DNA from: a bacterium
Lineage (GTDB): Bacteria > JAMCPX01
Direction of reading: 5' to 3'
Assembly: GCA_021787665.1 (NCBI GenBank)
Contig: JAJYLN010000011.1
Coordinates: 8,578-72,577, forward strand
Length of the DNA: 64,000 nucleotides
Made by a program: the position numbers and the translations under genes. How positions within the stretch are numbered: the stretch's first letter is position 1; each line of letters begins with the position of its first letter. Below, piece by piece: positions 1 through 9,509 of the stretch. The notes below the pieces were generated by a model. It searched no databases. It saw nothing but the letters and a program-made list of their open reading frames with translations, and was not told where the DNA came from.

Positions 1-575
1 AGGTATCTGGAATTGTCCCACCGGAACCCCAGATTAACGTCGAATATCAGGGGGACGTTCCTTGTCACGTCGAGCTGTTTGGAAACCAGTATCCTCATGC
101 CGAAGCCCGTGGCACGCATGTGATAGCCGAATGCCCCGGTTGCGGTGTACAGTCTCGTAAGGGCATAGAGGCCAACGGTCAGGTCGGAGGGCAAACGGTA
201 GCTTACCTTGGCGCCGGCGGTGAGATCGCCGAATATCGTATATATGCTGTCTTTGCCAATAGCGTTGTTCGTTATCGTTTGCGTGGAATTCGACTCGTTC
301 AGGAATACCTCGAGCCAGTCTGTAGCACCGTAGGTCACATCGATATTCCCCTCGAGCCTCTGGTTGGTATCGGCCGCCGTATTCAGGAGGTCCTTGGCAT
401 AGAAATAGAGCCCATCTATCCCGAAGGTTATTGCCCTTGCAGGCAGGCCCTGTGCAGAGACGAGCCGTACGATGCCCGTCTCTCCGTACAGCGCACTGCC
501 GGTCGGACCGGCGGCATGGGCTGCCGTTGCAACAAGGAAGAGTCCTGCGATCGCTACCGATACTGTTTTTCTCAT
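1..575 (-). CDS. Outer-membrane protein with signal peptide, partial (C-terminus off the left edge)
   Basis: I translated the reverse strand by hand. The frame is open from an ATG at 575 to base 1, giving about 191 residues. The N-terminus is MRKTVSVAIAGLFLVATAAHA, a typical Sec signal peptide. The mature part has alternating polar and hydrophobic stretches (for example YGATDWLEVFLN, LTAGAKVSYRLPSDLTVGLY) as in transmembrane beta strands, which suggests an outer-membrane barrel or a YjbH-like protein. The start lies 1 base after the stop of the 931-residue PQQ/PKD lipoprotein upstream, so the two are almost certainly co-transcribed. The family cannot be fixed because the C-terminus is missing. 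Confidence 0.75.
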   Translation of the reverse strand, partial: MRKTVSVAIAGLFLVATAAHAAGPTGSALYGETGIVRLVSAQGLPARAITFGIDGLYFYAKDLLNTAADTNQRLEGNIDVTYGATDWLEVFLNESNSTQTITNNAIGKDSIYTIFGDLTAGAKVSYRLPSDLTVGLYALTRLYTATGAFGYHMRATGFGMRILVSKQLDVTRNVPLIFDVNLGFRWDNSRY

Positions 576-576
576 A

Positions 577-3357
577 TCAGTGTAGCGCGTAGAGAATAAA
601 GTCATCGGAGCCGACATAGATGGTGCCATCCGGGCCTATGGCCGGAGAAGAGTCTATAGCGCCGCCCGTAGTATAGCTCCACCTGAATGTTCCATCCGGG
701 TTGATTGCGTACAGGGTATGGTCTTCAGAACCGACGTAGATAGTTCCGTCCGCTCCTATGGCCGGAGAAGAATTGATGACGCCTGTCGTGGTGTAGGTCC
801 AGTCCAGCGAGCCCGTCGAGAAGATCGCATACAGGATGCCGTCGTTCGCCCCGATGTAGATGGTACCGTTCCCGCCTATCGCGGGCGAGGAATACCCTAT
901 GGTGCTGCCGGTGGTATAGCTCCAGTCGAGCCCGCCCCGGGGGCTAATCGCATAAAGATTACCGTTACTTGCGCCGACATAGATGGTGCCGTCCGCACCG
1001 ATGGCCGGGGAAGAGTATATACTTGCGCCGGTAGCGTAGCTCCACTCGGGCATACCGTTCGCCGGGTTGATCGCATACACGCTGCCGTTGCCGGAGCCGA
1101 TATACACGGTACCGTCCGCACCGATGGCCGGGGAGGCGTAGATCTGGCTGCTCGTGGTATAGGTCCACTTCAGCCCCCCGCCGGCGCCTATCGCATACAG
1201 CTTGCCGTCGCTCGATCCGATATACACGGTACCGTCCGCACCGATGGCCGGGGACGAATACCAGATGGGGCCGCCGGTGGAAAACGGCCATCCCGGGGCT
1301 AAGGTGCCGTTTGGCTCGATGGCATACAGCTTGCCGTCGCTCGATCCGATATAGATCATGCCACGGGAGCTTACTGCCGGGGACGAGTACCAGATGGGGC
1401 TGCCGGTAGCATAGCTCCATCTGAGCGTTCCGCTCGGGGTAACGGCGTACAGCTTGCCATCGTCGGAACCCACATAGACGGTGCCATCCCAGCCCATGGC
1501 CGGCGATGAATAGACGTAGTCACCGGTGGTGAAGCCCCATTGGAATGCCCCGGTCACCGAGCTCGTATCGATAGGGCTCAGCCCGGTCGAGCCGATGTCC
1601 CTGTGGAACCTTGGCCATGAGCTGCCGCTGCTCATTACGACGGAGCTGCTGCCGGTCACCGAGGCGCCATACCCGTCGCTAACCAGTACCGTTACATCGT
1701 AGTATCCGGGGATTCCCGGAGAGGTCCATGCGGCCGAGCTGCCCGATGCTACAGGCACACCGCCGATGTACCACAGGTAGTTCAGGCTGTCACCGTCCGG
1801 GTCCGACGCACTGCAGGTGAGCACGGTGCTGGTAATAACGGGCTGGGGAGAGACCGAAACGCTCGCTATGAAGGGCGGCCACTGGGGCGTCGTGCTGACG
1901 GCGAGCGAGCCAGTCGCCATGCCGCCATGTCCGTCAGTCACCGTTACGGTGACATACCCGGCAGCACTGTGGGTCGAAGGCGGGAACAGCCATGCATGCG
2001 GGCCGGACTGGGTTATGCCCCATCCGGACGTGGCCGTCCACGAGTAAGCGAGCGTGTCGCCGTCGGTGTCCGACGCATTTGCGATGACCGTTACGGTCTG
2101 GTTCGTCGCGACCGGGTTGGGCGACGCAGACATGCTGCTTATCGTAGGTATGCCGTTGCCGGACGTGCTGACCTGCAAGGTAGCGCTCACCACGCTGCCG
2201 TAGCCGTCGTCCACGGTGACCGTGATATTCCCGGCCGCGCTGTAGGTATCCGGGGCTACGACCGTGGCCGTGGCCCCGAAGCCGGTGACGGTCCATCCGG
2301 AGGAAGTCGTCCACGAGTACGTAAGTGCGTCCCCGTCAGGATCCGACGCCGCAGCAGTCATGACGATTACTCCGTTCGGCACTACCGGGTTCGGAGCGGC
2401 GGTAAGGCCCGCTATGACCGGCACGCTGTTGGCGATGGTACCGAGGGCGATGGTAGCGCTTACTACGCCGCCATAGCCGTCGTACACGATCACCGTCACG
2501 TTCCCGGCCGCGCTGTAGGTATCCGGGGCTACCACCGTGGCGGTGGCACCGTAGCCGGTTATCGGCCACCCGGCGGTTGCCGTCCAGGCATACCCGATGG
2601 CGTCTCCGTCCGGGTCTGCCGCCCCGACGGACACGATAATCGTCTGATGGAGGCCAGCAGGGCTGGGTAATGCGGAGATACTGCTTATCACCGGCATGCT
2701 GTTGCCTTCCGTACCCACGTTTATGGAGCCGCTCGCCACGCCCCCGTGGCCGTCATTCACGGTCACAGAGACCGTGCCGCTGCTGGCGTAGCTGTCAGGG
2801 GCCGTTACCGTTATCCCCGGCGTGCCTTGTCCGGAGTTGATGGCCCAGCCCGTCGTGACCGTCCAGGTGTAGGCCAGGGCGTAGCCGTTCGTGTCCGAGG
2901 CAGTCACGGAGATGCTCATGGCCCCTCCCTTACCAACGGGGTTGGGCAGCGCGGTGATGCTGCTTATCACCGGCAGGCTGGTGGGAGTGGGAGGCGTGCC
3001 TGTCTCGGTGGTCACGGCGAGTGTGCTGTGTGCCGTCTTTCCATTGCCATCGTCCACCGTCACCGTGACAGCACCGGCCGCATTATTGGTCAACGGAGCC
3101 ACGACCGTAGCCGTGGTGCCGTAGCCGGTCACCGCCCATCCCGCCGAGGCTGACCACGCATAATGGAGCACGTCCCCGTCGGCGTCAGACGCTATGGCCA
3201 CGGCGCTCATCGTGCTGCCCGGGGCCGCTGGGTTTGGTGTTATCTTCAGGCTGCTCACCAGAGGGGAGGTATTACCTTGTGGTCTGCCGCACCCTGCTAC
3301 CAGAAGAGATAAAAAACCCACGACGCCGACCAGGATACTCTTGAGGTTCTCTGTCAT
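577..3357 (-). CDS. Lipoprotein with six PKD-like domains and an eight-repeat PQQ-type beta-propeller
   Basis: An ATG lies at 3372, but the ATG at 3357 has the better ribosome site (AAGGA about 8 bases upstream) and puts the lipobox LLVAGC directly after a short hydrophobic segment, so I chose it (926 residues). After the lipidated Cys come six tandem domains of about 85-90 residues with the PKD-like signature DPDGDxLxYxW...VTVxDGxGG. From about residue 590 there are eight repeats of about 40 residues of the form SSPAIGADGTIYVGSxDGxLYAI, as in BamB/PQQ-dehydrogenase propellers; eight copies fit one closed propeller. A role in surface binding or adhesion is inferred; no catalytic residues are visible. 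The next gene in the operon encodes an outer-membrane protein. Confidence 0.85.
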   Translation of the reverse strand: MTENLKSILVGVVGFLSLLVAGCGRPQGNTSPLVSSLKITPNPAAPGSTMSAVAIASDADGDVLHYAWSASAGWAVTGYGTTATVVAPLTNNAAGAVTVTVDDGNGKTAHSTLAVTTETGTPPTPTSLPVISSITALPNPVGKGGAMSISVTASDTNGYALAYTWTVTTGWAINSGQGTPGITVTAPDSYASSGTVSVTVNDGHGGVASGSINVGTEGNSMPVISSISALPSPAGLHQTIIVSVGAADPDGDAIGYAWTATAGWPITGYGATATVVAPDTYSAAGNVTVIVYDGYGGVVSATIALGTIANSVPVIAGLTAAPNPVVPNGVIVMTAAASDPDGDALTYSWTTSSGWTVTGFGATATVVAPDTYSAAGNITVTVDDGYGSVVSATLQVSTSGNGIPTISSMSASPNPVATNQTVTVIANASDTDGDTLAYSWTATSGWGITQSGPHAWLFPPSTHSAAGYVTVTVTDGHGGMATGSLAVSTTPQWPPFIASVSVSPQPVITSTVLTCSASDPDGDSLNYLWYIGGVPVASGSSAAWTSPGIPGYYDVTVLVSDGYGASVTGSSSVVMSSGSSWPRFHRDIGSTGLSPIDTSSVTGAFQWGFTTGDYVYSSPAMGWDGTVYVGSDDGKLYAVTPSGTLRWSYATGSPIWYSSPAVSSRGMIYIGSSDGKLYAIEPNGTLAPGWPFSTGGPIWYSSPAIGADGTVYIGSSDGKLYAIGAGGGLKWTYTTSSQIYASPAIGADGTVYIGSGNGSVYAINPANGMPEWSYATGASIYSSPAIGADGTIYVGASNGNLYAISPRGGLDWSYTTGSTIGYSSPAIGGNGTIYIGANDGILYAIFSTGSLDWTYTTTGVINSSPAIGADGTIYVGSEDHTLYAINPDGTFRWSYTTGGAIDSSPAIGPDGTIYVGSDDFILYALH

Positions 3358-3500
3358 ACATCTTTCCTTCATCGCCGATACAGGATTCCTTATAGCACTT
3401 TTTTATGATTGAAGTAACAATTATCACAGCAGCACATGGGGACGGTTCAGGGCTGCCGGTTGAAGAGGGATCGTGAACACCCCCAACATGCATGCGGGGC

Positions 3501-5018
3501 TTACAGGTAGTAAGCGAGGCCGACCCCGATATACACGCCGCCGAGGTTCAAGGGAGCGCCGAGCTTGCTCGCATCGTTGACCTCGCCCCATGAAACCCTC
3601 AGGAGTCCGCTCAGGGAGAGGTTCGAGGTAAACAGATAGTTGACGCCGAACTGTGCCGCCACATCGTAGGTCAGGAAGCCCACGTTCTTTTCGGAAGGGC
3701 TTATCCCGGCATAGGTTATGTTCCTCGTCCCATAGTAAACGCCCACTCCCGGACCGAAGTGGATATCGAACTTATGGATGAGGATATGGTACTCAGGCGT
3801 GATGAGTGCGGACAGCACCATCATCTTGTACGTACCGCTCAGCCCGCCGGCCACGAAGTCAGATTCGGCGAAGCCAAGGCCCCCGGAGGCGTCCACGCCG
3901 AACGCGTGGGAGAACTTCCTGGTATAATCTATGAATCCGCCATAGGGGTTGAGGGACATACGGCTTATCCTGTACGCCGACGCCAGAGCGGTAAGGTACG
4001 TGCTGTTGAACAGGAACTGATAGGCGGGCATTATGCCGATGTACTGGTTGCTCTCTTCGAGCGCGAGTGCCGGGGGCGAGCCAACCTGATAGACGACATA
4101 ATGGCTGGGCCATCCGACATTCCCCGCCCTGTCGACTGCCGTGATCGTTATCTCGTTTACAGCCTCGGTCTTCAGCGGTATCTTCCCATCGAAGGTCCCC
4201 CTGGCTCCGGTCTTTTGCACGATCTCGCCGAAATTCCCCCTGAAATTGACCTTGGCGGCGCGGCTGGTAGAGCCAGTAATAGACTGCAGGCTGTACCCGG
4301 TTACGGAGAAATTCCTGTAGGTATGCGGCCGTGCGGGCAGTGTCGAGTCCTGGAACACATTGGCGACTGCTGGATCGAGGGTCGTATTGAGTGCGTAAAC
4401 CCTGAGCTGATTCAGCTTGTTGGGAGACAAGGGGATGCTGGTCTCGAAGCTGCCGGTCTGAGGATTGGCGATCGTCCATACGTCGGCCTCTGCTCCGTTT
4501 ATCCATATGATACTCCCGGGGATGGAATAGCCGGACACGGACTCGACAGGCTTGTTCGTATACTCGTCCAGGGGATTGAGGACCACGTGCCCTATCACGC
4601 CTCTCAGGGAGAGGAGCTTCTCATACTTCCACTCCTGACTGGTCATCGACTTCGTCTTTGCCCGGGCAAACTTCATGGTGAATTTGTGTTTTTCTTTTGC
4701 GAACTTCGCATTCTGCTCAGCCAGATCTTTTGCCTCCGCGGAGAGCTGGGCCGAGAGCTTGAAGAGCACGTTTGCTTCGTTCACCTTGTTCTCCTGCAGC
4801 TTTTTCTCGCCGTTCACCAGGAGCTTGTGTGCATCGGCTATCTCTGAGCTCGCATAGTGCTTGGCGTCCGCTGACAACGCCTGCTTGTACGACTCCCGTG
4901 CTATCGAAAGCAGAGGGTTGTGCCCGGTTTTTGTGGTGAACCAGCCGCACGACGACACGGACAGCAGCGCTCCGAGGACCGCAGCGGCGCATACCGTATG
5001 AGTATATCTTCTGTTCAT
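3501..5018 (-). CDS. Lipoprotein with N-terminal coiled coil and putative C-terminal outer-membrane barrel
   Basis: This 505-residue protein starts with a signal peptide ending in the lipobox SVSSC. Residues about 35-120 are Lys/Glu/Ala-rich and helical (ASSEIADAHKLLVNGEKKL), resembling DUF4398-type lipoprotein helices. The middle (about 135-320) looks like one or two Ig-like/carboxypeptidase-regulatory beta domains. The last 180 residues contain amphipathic strands rich in Gly and Tyr and end in VYIGVGLAYYL, as outer-membrane barrels do. I do not recognise a named family. It lies downstream of purB and is followed, after a gap, by further envelope genes on the same strand. A function in envelope architecture is inference. 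Confidence 0.75.
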   Translation of the reverse strand: MNRRYTHTVCAAAVLGALLSVSSCGWFTTKTGHNPLLSIARESYKQALSADAKHYASSEIADAHKLLVNGEKKLQENKVNEANVLFKLSAQLSAEAKDLAEQNAKFAKEKHKFTMKFARAKTKSMTSQEWKYEKLLSLRGVIGHVVLNPLDEYTNKPVESVSGYSIPGSIIWINGAEADVWTIANPQTGSFETSIPLSPNKLNQLRVYALNTTLDPAVANVFQDSTLPARPHTYRNFSVTGYSLQSITGSTSRAAKVNFRGNFGEIVQKTGARGTFDGKIPLKTEAVNEITITAVDRAGNVGWPSHYVVYQVGSPPALALEESNQYIGIMPAYQFLFNSTYLTALASAYRISRMSLNPYGGFIDYTRKFSHAFGVDASGGLGFAESDFVAGGLSGTYKMMVLSALITPEYHILIHKFDIHFGPGVGVYYGTRNITYAGISPSEKNVGFLTYDVAAQFGVNYLFTSNLSLSGLLRVSWGEVNDASKLGAPLNLGGVYIGVGLAYYL

Positions 5019-5035
5019 CGTCCGTTTCTTACTAT

Positions 5036-5071
5036 AAAAGGCAGGGGGAGATCAAGTCGTTTATGCCTGCC
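5036..5071 (-). terminator. Possible terminator at the 3' end of purB
   Basis: On the minus strand GGCAGG (5071-5066) can pair with CCTGCC (5045-5040), followed directly by TTTTATA. The stem is only 6 bp and the loop is 20 bases, so this is a weak candidate. It fits the end of purB and the start of the next lipoprotein gene at 5018. Confidence 0.3.
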
Positions 5072-6368
5072 GGCCCTCGCGGAACACCTGCTGGTAGATG
5101 TAATCCACGTACCGAAAGTGGCTTTTTATGCCGAGCAGGTGCCTGAGCTCTGCTTTCGTTATGAGCGAAGCCACCCGTTTGTCTGCCGTAAGCACGTCCG
5201 CGAAGTCACGGCCCTTGTCAAAGGCGGCGAAAGCTGCCTTCTGTACGACGGCGTACGCGTCTTCCCGTGCCATGCCCCTGTCGATCAGGGAGAGTAAGAT
5301 CTTTTCCGAGTCGTAGAGTCCCTTGGTAATGTCGAGGTTCGCCTTGAGCCTGTCCTCATGCACAACGAGCTTGTCTATCAGCCATACCGCCCTGTCGAGC
5401 ATAAAATCGACGAGGATCGTCGCGTCCGGCGCAATGATCCTTTCCACCGAGGAATGACTTATGTCCCTCTCGTGCCATAGGGGGATGTTCTCGAGCGCCG
5501 ACACGAGGTACGACCGTACGACCCTCGAAAGGCCGGTGAGGTTTTCCGAGAGGATCGGATTACGCTTGTGCGGCATTGCCGACGAGCCTTTTTGTCCCTC
5601 GGTGAAGTACTCCTCTGCTTCTCTCACCTCGGTACGCTGCAGGTGCCGTATCTCGAGTGCAATTCTCTCGATGCCTGCCGCGAGAATCGCGAGGGCCGAG
5701 AAATACTCCGCATGCCTGTCCCGTGCGATGACCTGCGTCGAGAAGGGCTCAACGTTCAGACCGAGCTTTTTGCACACGTGCTGTTCTATGGCGGGGTCTA
5801 TGTTGCCGTAGGTGCCGACGGCTCCCTTGATCTTGCCGTACCGCACGCCCTCGATGGCCCGCCCGATCCTGTCCCTGTTTCTGCGCATCTCCTCGTACCA
5901 CGACACGAACTTCAGGCCGAACACGATGGGTTCGGCATGGATCCCGTGTGTCCGCCCTATCATCGGCAGTGATCGGTACTTGAAGGCCTTCTCCCGGAGG
6001 ACCTTCAGGAGCCTTTCCATGTCGTCGAGTATGAGCCTGCCCGCCCGCACGAGCTGGACGGCAAAGGCGGTGTCGAGCACATCGGACGAGGTAAGCCCCA
6101 TATGGATGAACCGTGCATCCGGTCCGACCTTTTCCCTTACAGCGGTCAGGAGCGCTATGACGTCGTGCTTCACCACGAGCTCTATTTCGTCGACACGCGC
6201 CGCGTCGAAATCGGCCTTCGCCCGTATCCGCTCGAGCGCGGCCCGCGGTATCTTCCCTGCCTTTGCGTACGCCTCGCACGCAGCAAGCTCAATAGCGAGC
6301 CATATCCTGTACTTGGTCTCGTTGGTCCAGATGGCCGTGCACTCTTTTCTGCTGTACCTTTCTATCAT
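5061..6368 (-). CDS. purB: Adenylosuccinate lyase
   Basis: The 435-residue product matches the fumarase/aspartase superfamily lyase that acts twice in purine synthesis, cleaving SAICAR and adenylosuccinate with release of fumarate. The N-terminus MIERYSRKECTAIW is typical of PurB. The signature loop GSSAMPHKRNP lies around residues 262-272 and holds the catalytic Ser. TSSDVLDT and the conserved His region GRTHGIHAEP are also intact. Length is normal for the short bacterial form. The ATG at 6368 is preceded by GGGAG. It is divergent from the pentapeptide gene, and the 133-base gap between them should hold both promoters. Confidence 0.97.
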   Translation of the reverse strand: MIERYSRKECTAIWTNETKYRIWLAIELAACEAYAKAGKIPRAALERIRAKADFDAARVDEIELVVKHDVIALLTAVREKVGPDARFIHMGLTSSDVLDTAFAVQLVRAGRLILDDMERLLKVLREKAFKYRSLPMIGRTHGIHAEPIVFGLKFVSWYEEMRRNRDRIGRAIEGVRYGKIKGAVGTYGNIDPAIEQHVCKKLGLNVEPFSTQVIARDRHAEYFSALAILAAGIERIALEIRHLQRTEVREAEEYFTEGQKGSSAMPHKRNPILSENLTGLSRVVRSYLVSALENIPLWHERDISHSSVERIIAPDATILVDFMLDRAVWLIDKLVVHEDRLKANLDITKGLYDSEKILLSLIDRGMAREDAYAVVQKAAFAAFDKGRDFADVLTADKRVASLITKAELRHLLGIKSHFRYVDYIYQQVFREGRQA

Positions 6369-6501
6369 ACCCGTGGTTCTCCCGTGTGTTTTCGGTCTAC
6401 GTTTTTCAGATATACTATAGCCGATGGAAAATAGCTACAAAAGCGGGGCGGAAACATTGTCTCCCGTACCGTTCCTGTTGCAATTATTTCATCGTTAGGG
6501 T

Positions 6502-7974
6502 ATGAGCCCTGATATGACCAGGGACGAACTGATAAAGTACATGGCCGACCACAAGGACAAGGGGACCGAGCTCTCGAACGTGAAGCTGGTAGGAGAAAAC
6601 CTCAGGGGACTGAATTTGTCGGGTATAAAGATGAGGAACTCCGATCTTTCCCAGGTAGACCTCTCCGAGTCGATCCTCGACCATGCCGACCTCTCGTTCT
6701 GTCTGTTGAAAGATGCGCGGCTGATAAAGTCCTCGTTCAAGGGCACGAACCTGCAGGGCGCAAATGCCACGAAGGCAGACGCACGGAACGCCGATTTCTC
6801 CGGCGCTACCCTGCAGGAGGCAAACCTGTCCTCTGCAACCATCGAGGGCGCTGATTTCACGGCCTGCCAGATGACCGGGGCGGTGCTTACCGGGGTGAAC
6901 GGCAAAGAGGCAACCCTGAACGGGGTGCGGGCTCCGGGCATAAAGTTGAACAAGGCGCTGCTCTACCGGGCGAGCTTTGTGAACGCGAACCTCGAATCGT
7001 CGGACCTTTCCGAGGCAGACATACGCGGTGCGGACTTCTCCAACGCGACCCTTAGGGGTTCCACCATACAAAAAGCGATGCTTACGGGCGTGTCCCTCAG
7101 AAAGGTATTCATGCCCTCGAGCGACCTGAAAGGCGTCAATCTGTCCGGACTCGATCTGTCCGAGGCTGTCATCACTTCTGCAAAAATGAGCAGCATCAAT
7201 CTCACGGACACGAACCTGAGAGGGGCCAACCTCGAGGGCTCTCAGCTCGACAATGCACAGCTCTCCGGGGCGATCCTCGACTACGCGAAGCTTGACAGCG
7301 CGGTCATGACCGGCGCTCTGCTCGAGCGATCGAGTATGTTGCACGCGTCCTGCGTCAATACGAATTTCTCGATGGCGAATATGAAAGGCGTGATTCTGAG
7401 CGATGCAATAGTTTCGAAGGCATCATTGAAAGAGGCAAACCTGTCCGGCGCTATCATGAACAACGCAGTGCTCGCTCACAGCGACCTGAGCGGTGCCAAC
7501 CTCAGCGGTGCGGACCTCAGGGAGACCGATATGAGCGGCACGAACCTGCACAATGCGGTACTTACCCAGGCGCTCGTGACGAGGCGGACATCCGTGTCCG
7601 TCTGCCCGTGGTGCGGGCACCAGCAGGACACGAAAGAGCGGTGCGAAAAATGCGACAAGCCGATGAAGCTCGGCGAGCCCGTCATCAAACCCATGCCTCT
7701 GCTCGTCCTGCTTCCCATAACAGGGCTGTTAGGGGGGCCGGCTATCTTCATCCTGAGCGGGCTCTATATCCTGAACGTCCGGTTCCTGCCGGCACAGGCC
7801 TTTCTCATGGTGTTTCAGGCAGGTATCCTGCTGACGGCGCTGAGCCTCATGGCTTCGACAGGGATACTCGTCTATCTGAGGCGCAAACCAATGATCGAGA
7901 GCGGAGGATACCTGAGGGGGGCCATTGCCATCGGTATCGTAAACCTCCTGGCGTACGTTGCGCTCCTATGGTAG
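6502..7974 (+). CDS. Pentapeptide-repeat membrane protein with zinc ribbon
   Basis: The 490-residue protein consists of about 65 pentapeptide repeats (consensus A(D/N)LSx, for example LSGANLSGADLRETDMSG) over residues about 20-350, which fold as a right-handed quadrilateral beta-helix. Next is a zinc ribbon with two CxxC pairs (CPWCGHQQDTKERCEKC), then three hydrophobic helices to the C-terminus. The layout implies a cytoplasmic helix and ribbon anchored to the inner membrane. No enzymatic motif is visible. It ends 9 bases before the FHA-GAF-cyclase gene, so they are likely co-transcribed and may act in one signalling pathway (inference). Pentapeptide proteins also occur as DNA mimics; the membrane anchor argues against that here. 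Confidence 0.9.
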   Translation: MSPDMTRDELIKYMADHKDKGTELSNVKLVGENLRGLNLSGIKMRNSDLSQVDLSESILDHADLSFCLLKDARLIKSSFKGTNLQGANATKADARNADFSGATLQEANLSSATIEGADFTACQMTGAVLTGVNGKEATLNGVRAPGIKLNKALLYRASFVNANLESSDLSEADIRGADFSNATLRGSTIQKAMLTGVSLRKVFMPSSDLKGVNLSGLDLSEAVITSAKMSSINLTDTNLRGANLEGSQLDNAQLSGAILDYAKLDSAVMTGALLERSSMLHASCVNTNFSMANMKGVILSDAIVSKASLKEANLSGAIMNNAVLAHSDLSGANLSGADLRETDMSGTNLHNAVLTQALVTRRTSVSVCPWCGHQQDTKERCEKCDKPMKLGEPVIKPMPLLVLLPITGLLGGPAIFILSGLYILNVRFLPAQAFLMVFQAGILLTALSLMASTGILVYLRRKPMIESGGYLRGAIAIGIVNLLAYVALLW

Positions 7975-7983
7975 CGTAAGGCG

Positions 7984-9480
7984 ATGCCCCTCCTCGTCCT
8001 CAGCTCAAAGGACAACCAGTCCGAAGAAGTCTACCAGATAGACAAGGACGTGGTAGGCGTCGGCAGACTGCCTTCCAACGACATCGTTTTGCTGGAATCG
8101 AGTGTGTCCAGAAACCATTTCGTCATAAAGAAAGAGACGGACGGCTATTACATCAGCGACAACGGGAGCTCGAACGGCACGTTGGTCAATGAAAAAAAGG
8201 TCTCCGGGAAGCGCAGACTGGAGAACAGGGACAGCATCAAGGCAGGGAGTGTGGTGTTGACCTATAAAGATGACGAGCTGCTTGCCGCACAGGAATCCTT
8301 GCTGTCGGGTCCCGGTGGCAGAGAGACTTCGGTTTCTGCATTGAACCGTGTGTATCTCAACAGCATATTCGCCGTTGCCAGAGAAGGCATATACACGCAC
8401 GATCAGAAGCAGTTCTACAATCATACGATAAAGCTGATCTGCAATGCCCTGAAGGCCGACTATGGTGCGATACTCGTCATCGACGAGGCCACGGGCGAAC
8501 TGTCGACCGGGGCAGAGAGCAGCGTCAGAGATCCGGGCACCACCAGTATAAGTTCGGCGGTACTCAACAGGGCCGTAAAGAACAGGGCGGGCATCCTCGT
8601 GAAGAACGCGGGGATGGATTACCGTTTTACGGGCGACCGTACAATCCAGAACATGGGGATAACCTCCGCGCTGTGTGCTCCGGCGTGGGAAAAAGACCAT
8701 ACCTACGGCGCGGTCTATGTGGACCGCAAGACGGGCAACCAGCAGTTCACCGAGGAAAATCTCAATTTCATTACGATCATCGCTAACCTTCTCGCCCTCA
8801 CGATGGCCCATGAAAAGCTTGTCCAGGCGATAGCCGACGAGAGGAACCTCACGGACCAGATCAAGAGGTTCGTGCCGATAGAGGCCGTGGCCGGGTATCT
8901 TGACATGATACAGAACAACCCCTCGTCCCTCTGGAACGTACAGGAGGTGGCGAGGAGCACGATCCTGTTCGGCGACATCGTGGGCTTTACCTCCCTTACG
9001 GAGAAAAACAGGCCGGCAGAGATTGCAAGGAAGCTGCGTCTCTTTTTCGAGAAGGCCACCGACATCGTCCTGACGAATGGCGGCTCGGTGAACAAGTTCC
9101 TTGGTGATGGCCTCATGGCCGTGTTCGGTACGCCGGTTTCGCACGACGACGACCCGGACAGGGCCATAAGCTCAGCCGTATCTCTCGTACGATGGGTAAA
9201 AGACAATAGGGACGGGATCAACATCGCGCTCCGGATCGGTATAGACACCGGACCGGTCCTCGGTATCATGGTCGGCTCCTCCCACAGGCTCGAGTACACG
9301 GTCATCGGAGACTGTGTCAATGTGGCGTCGAGGCTTCAGGCAATTGCGGAGGTAAACCATATAGCGATCTCGCGCGAGACGAACAGCTTTATCAAGAAGC
9401 CGGTCGATACAAAGTTGATCGGCGAGATAATGGTCAAGGGCAAAGCAAACCCGGTGACGGTATATCAGGTGAGCTGCTGA
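7984..9480 (+). CDS. FHA-GAF-class III nucleotide cyclase
   Basis: The 498-residue soluble protein has three domains. Residues 1-95 are an FHA phosphothreonine-binding domain (VGRLPSNDIVL, SVSRNHF, NGSSNGTLVN). Residues about 110-280 are a GAF sensor domain. Residues about 320-498 are a class III adenylate/guanylate cyclase domain. The metal-binding Asp in ILFGDIVGFT, the NKFLGDGLMAVFG loop with its Lys, a second Asp-containing stretch (RIGIDTGPV), and the Asn and Arg in VNVASRL are all present, so the enzyme should be active. The Lys favours ATP as substrate, giving cAMP; GTP cannot be excluded. A stand-alone cNMP-binding protein is encoded at 14987. Confidence 0.93.
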   Translation: MPLLVLSSKDNQSEEVYQIDKDVVGVGRLPSNDIVLLESSVSRNHFVIKKETDGYYISDNGSSNGTLVNEKKVSGKRRLENRDSIKAGSVVLTYKDDELLAAQESLLSGPGGRETSVSALNRVYLNSIFAVAREGIYTHDQKQFYNHTIKLICNALKADYGAILVIDEATGELSTGAESSVRDPGTTSISSAVLNRAVKNRAGILVKNAGMDYRFTGDRTIQNMGITSALCAPAWEKDHTYGAVYVDRKTGNQQFTEENLNFITIIANLLALTMAHEKLVQAIADERNLTDQIKRFVPIEAVAGYLDMIQNNPSSLWNVQEVARSTILFGDIVGFTSLTEKNRPAEIARKLRLFFEKATDIVLTNGGSVNKFLGDGLMAVFGTPVSHDDDPDRAISSAVSLVRWVKDNRDGINIALRIGIDTGPVLGIMVGSSHRLEYTVIGDCVNVASRLQAIAEVNHIAISRETNSFIKKPVDTKLIGEIMVKGKANPVTVYQVSC

Positions 9481-9509
9481 AGGGACTGGGGAGACCCGGC
9501 CGGCTTCCG

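Noticed and set aside
640-1520. Regular DNA repeats that might be a CRISPR or other array
   Set aside because: The unit is about 120 bases and in frame; it encodes the PQQ propeller blades of the lipoprotein.
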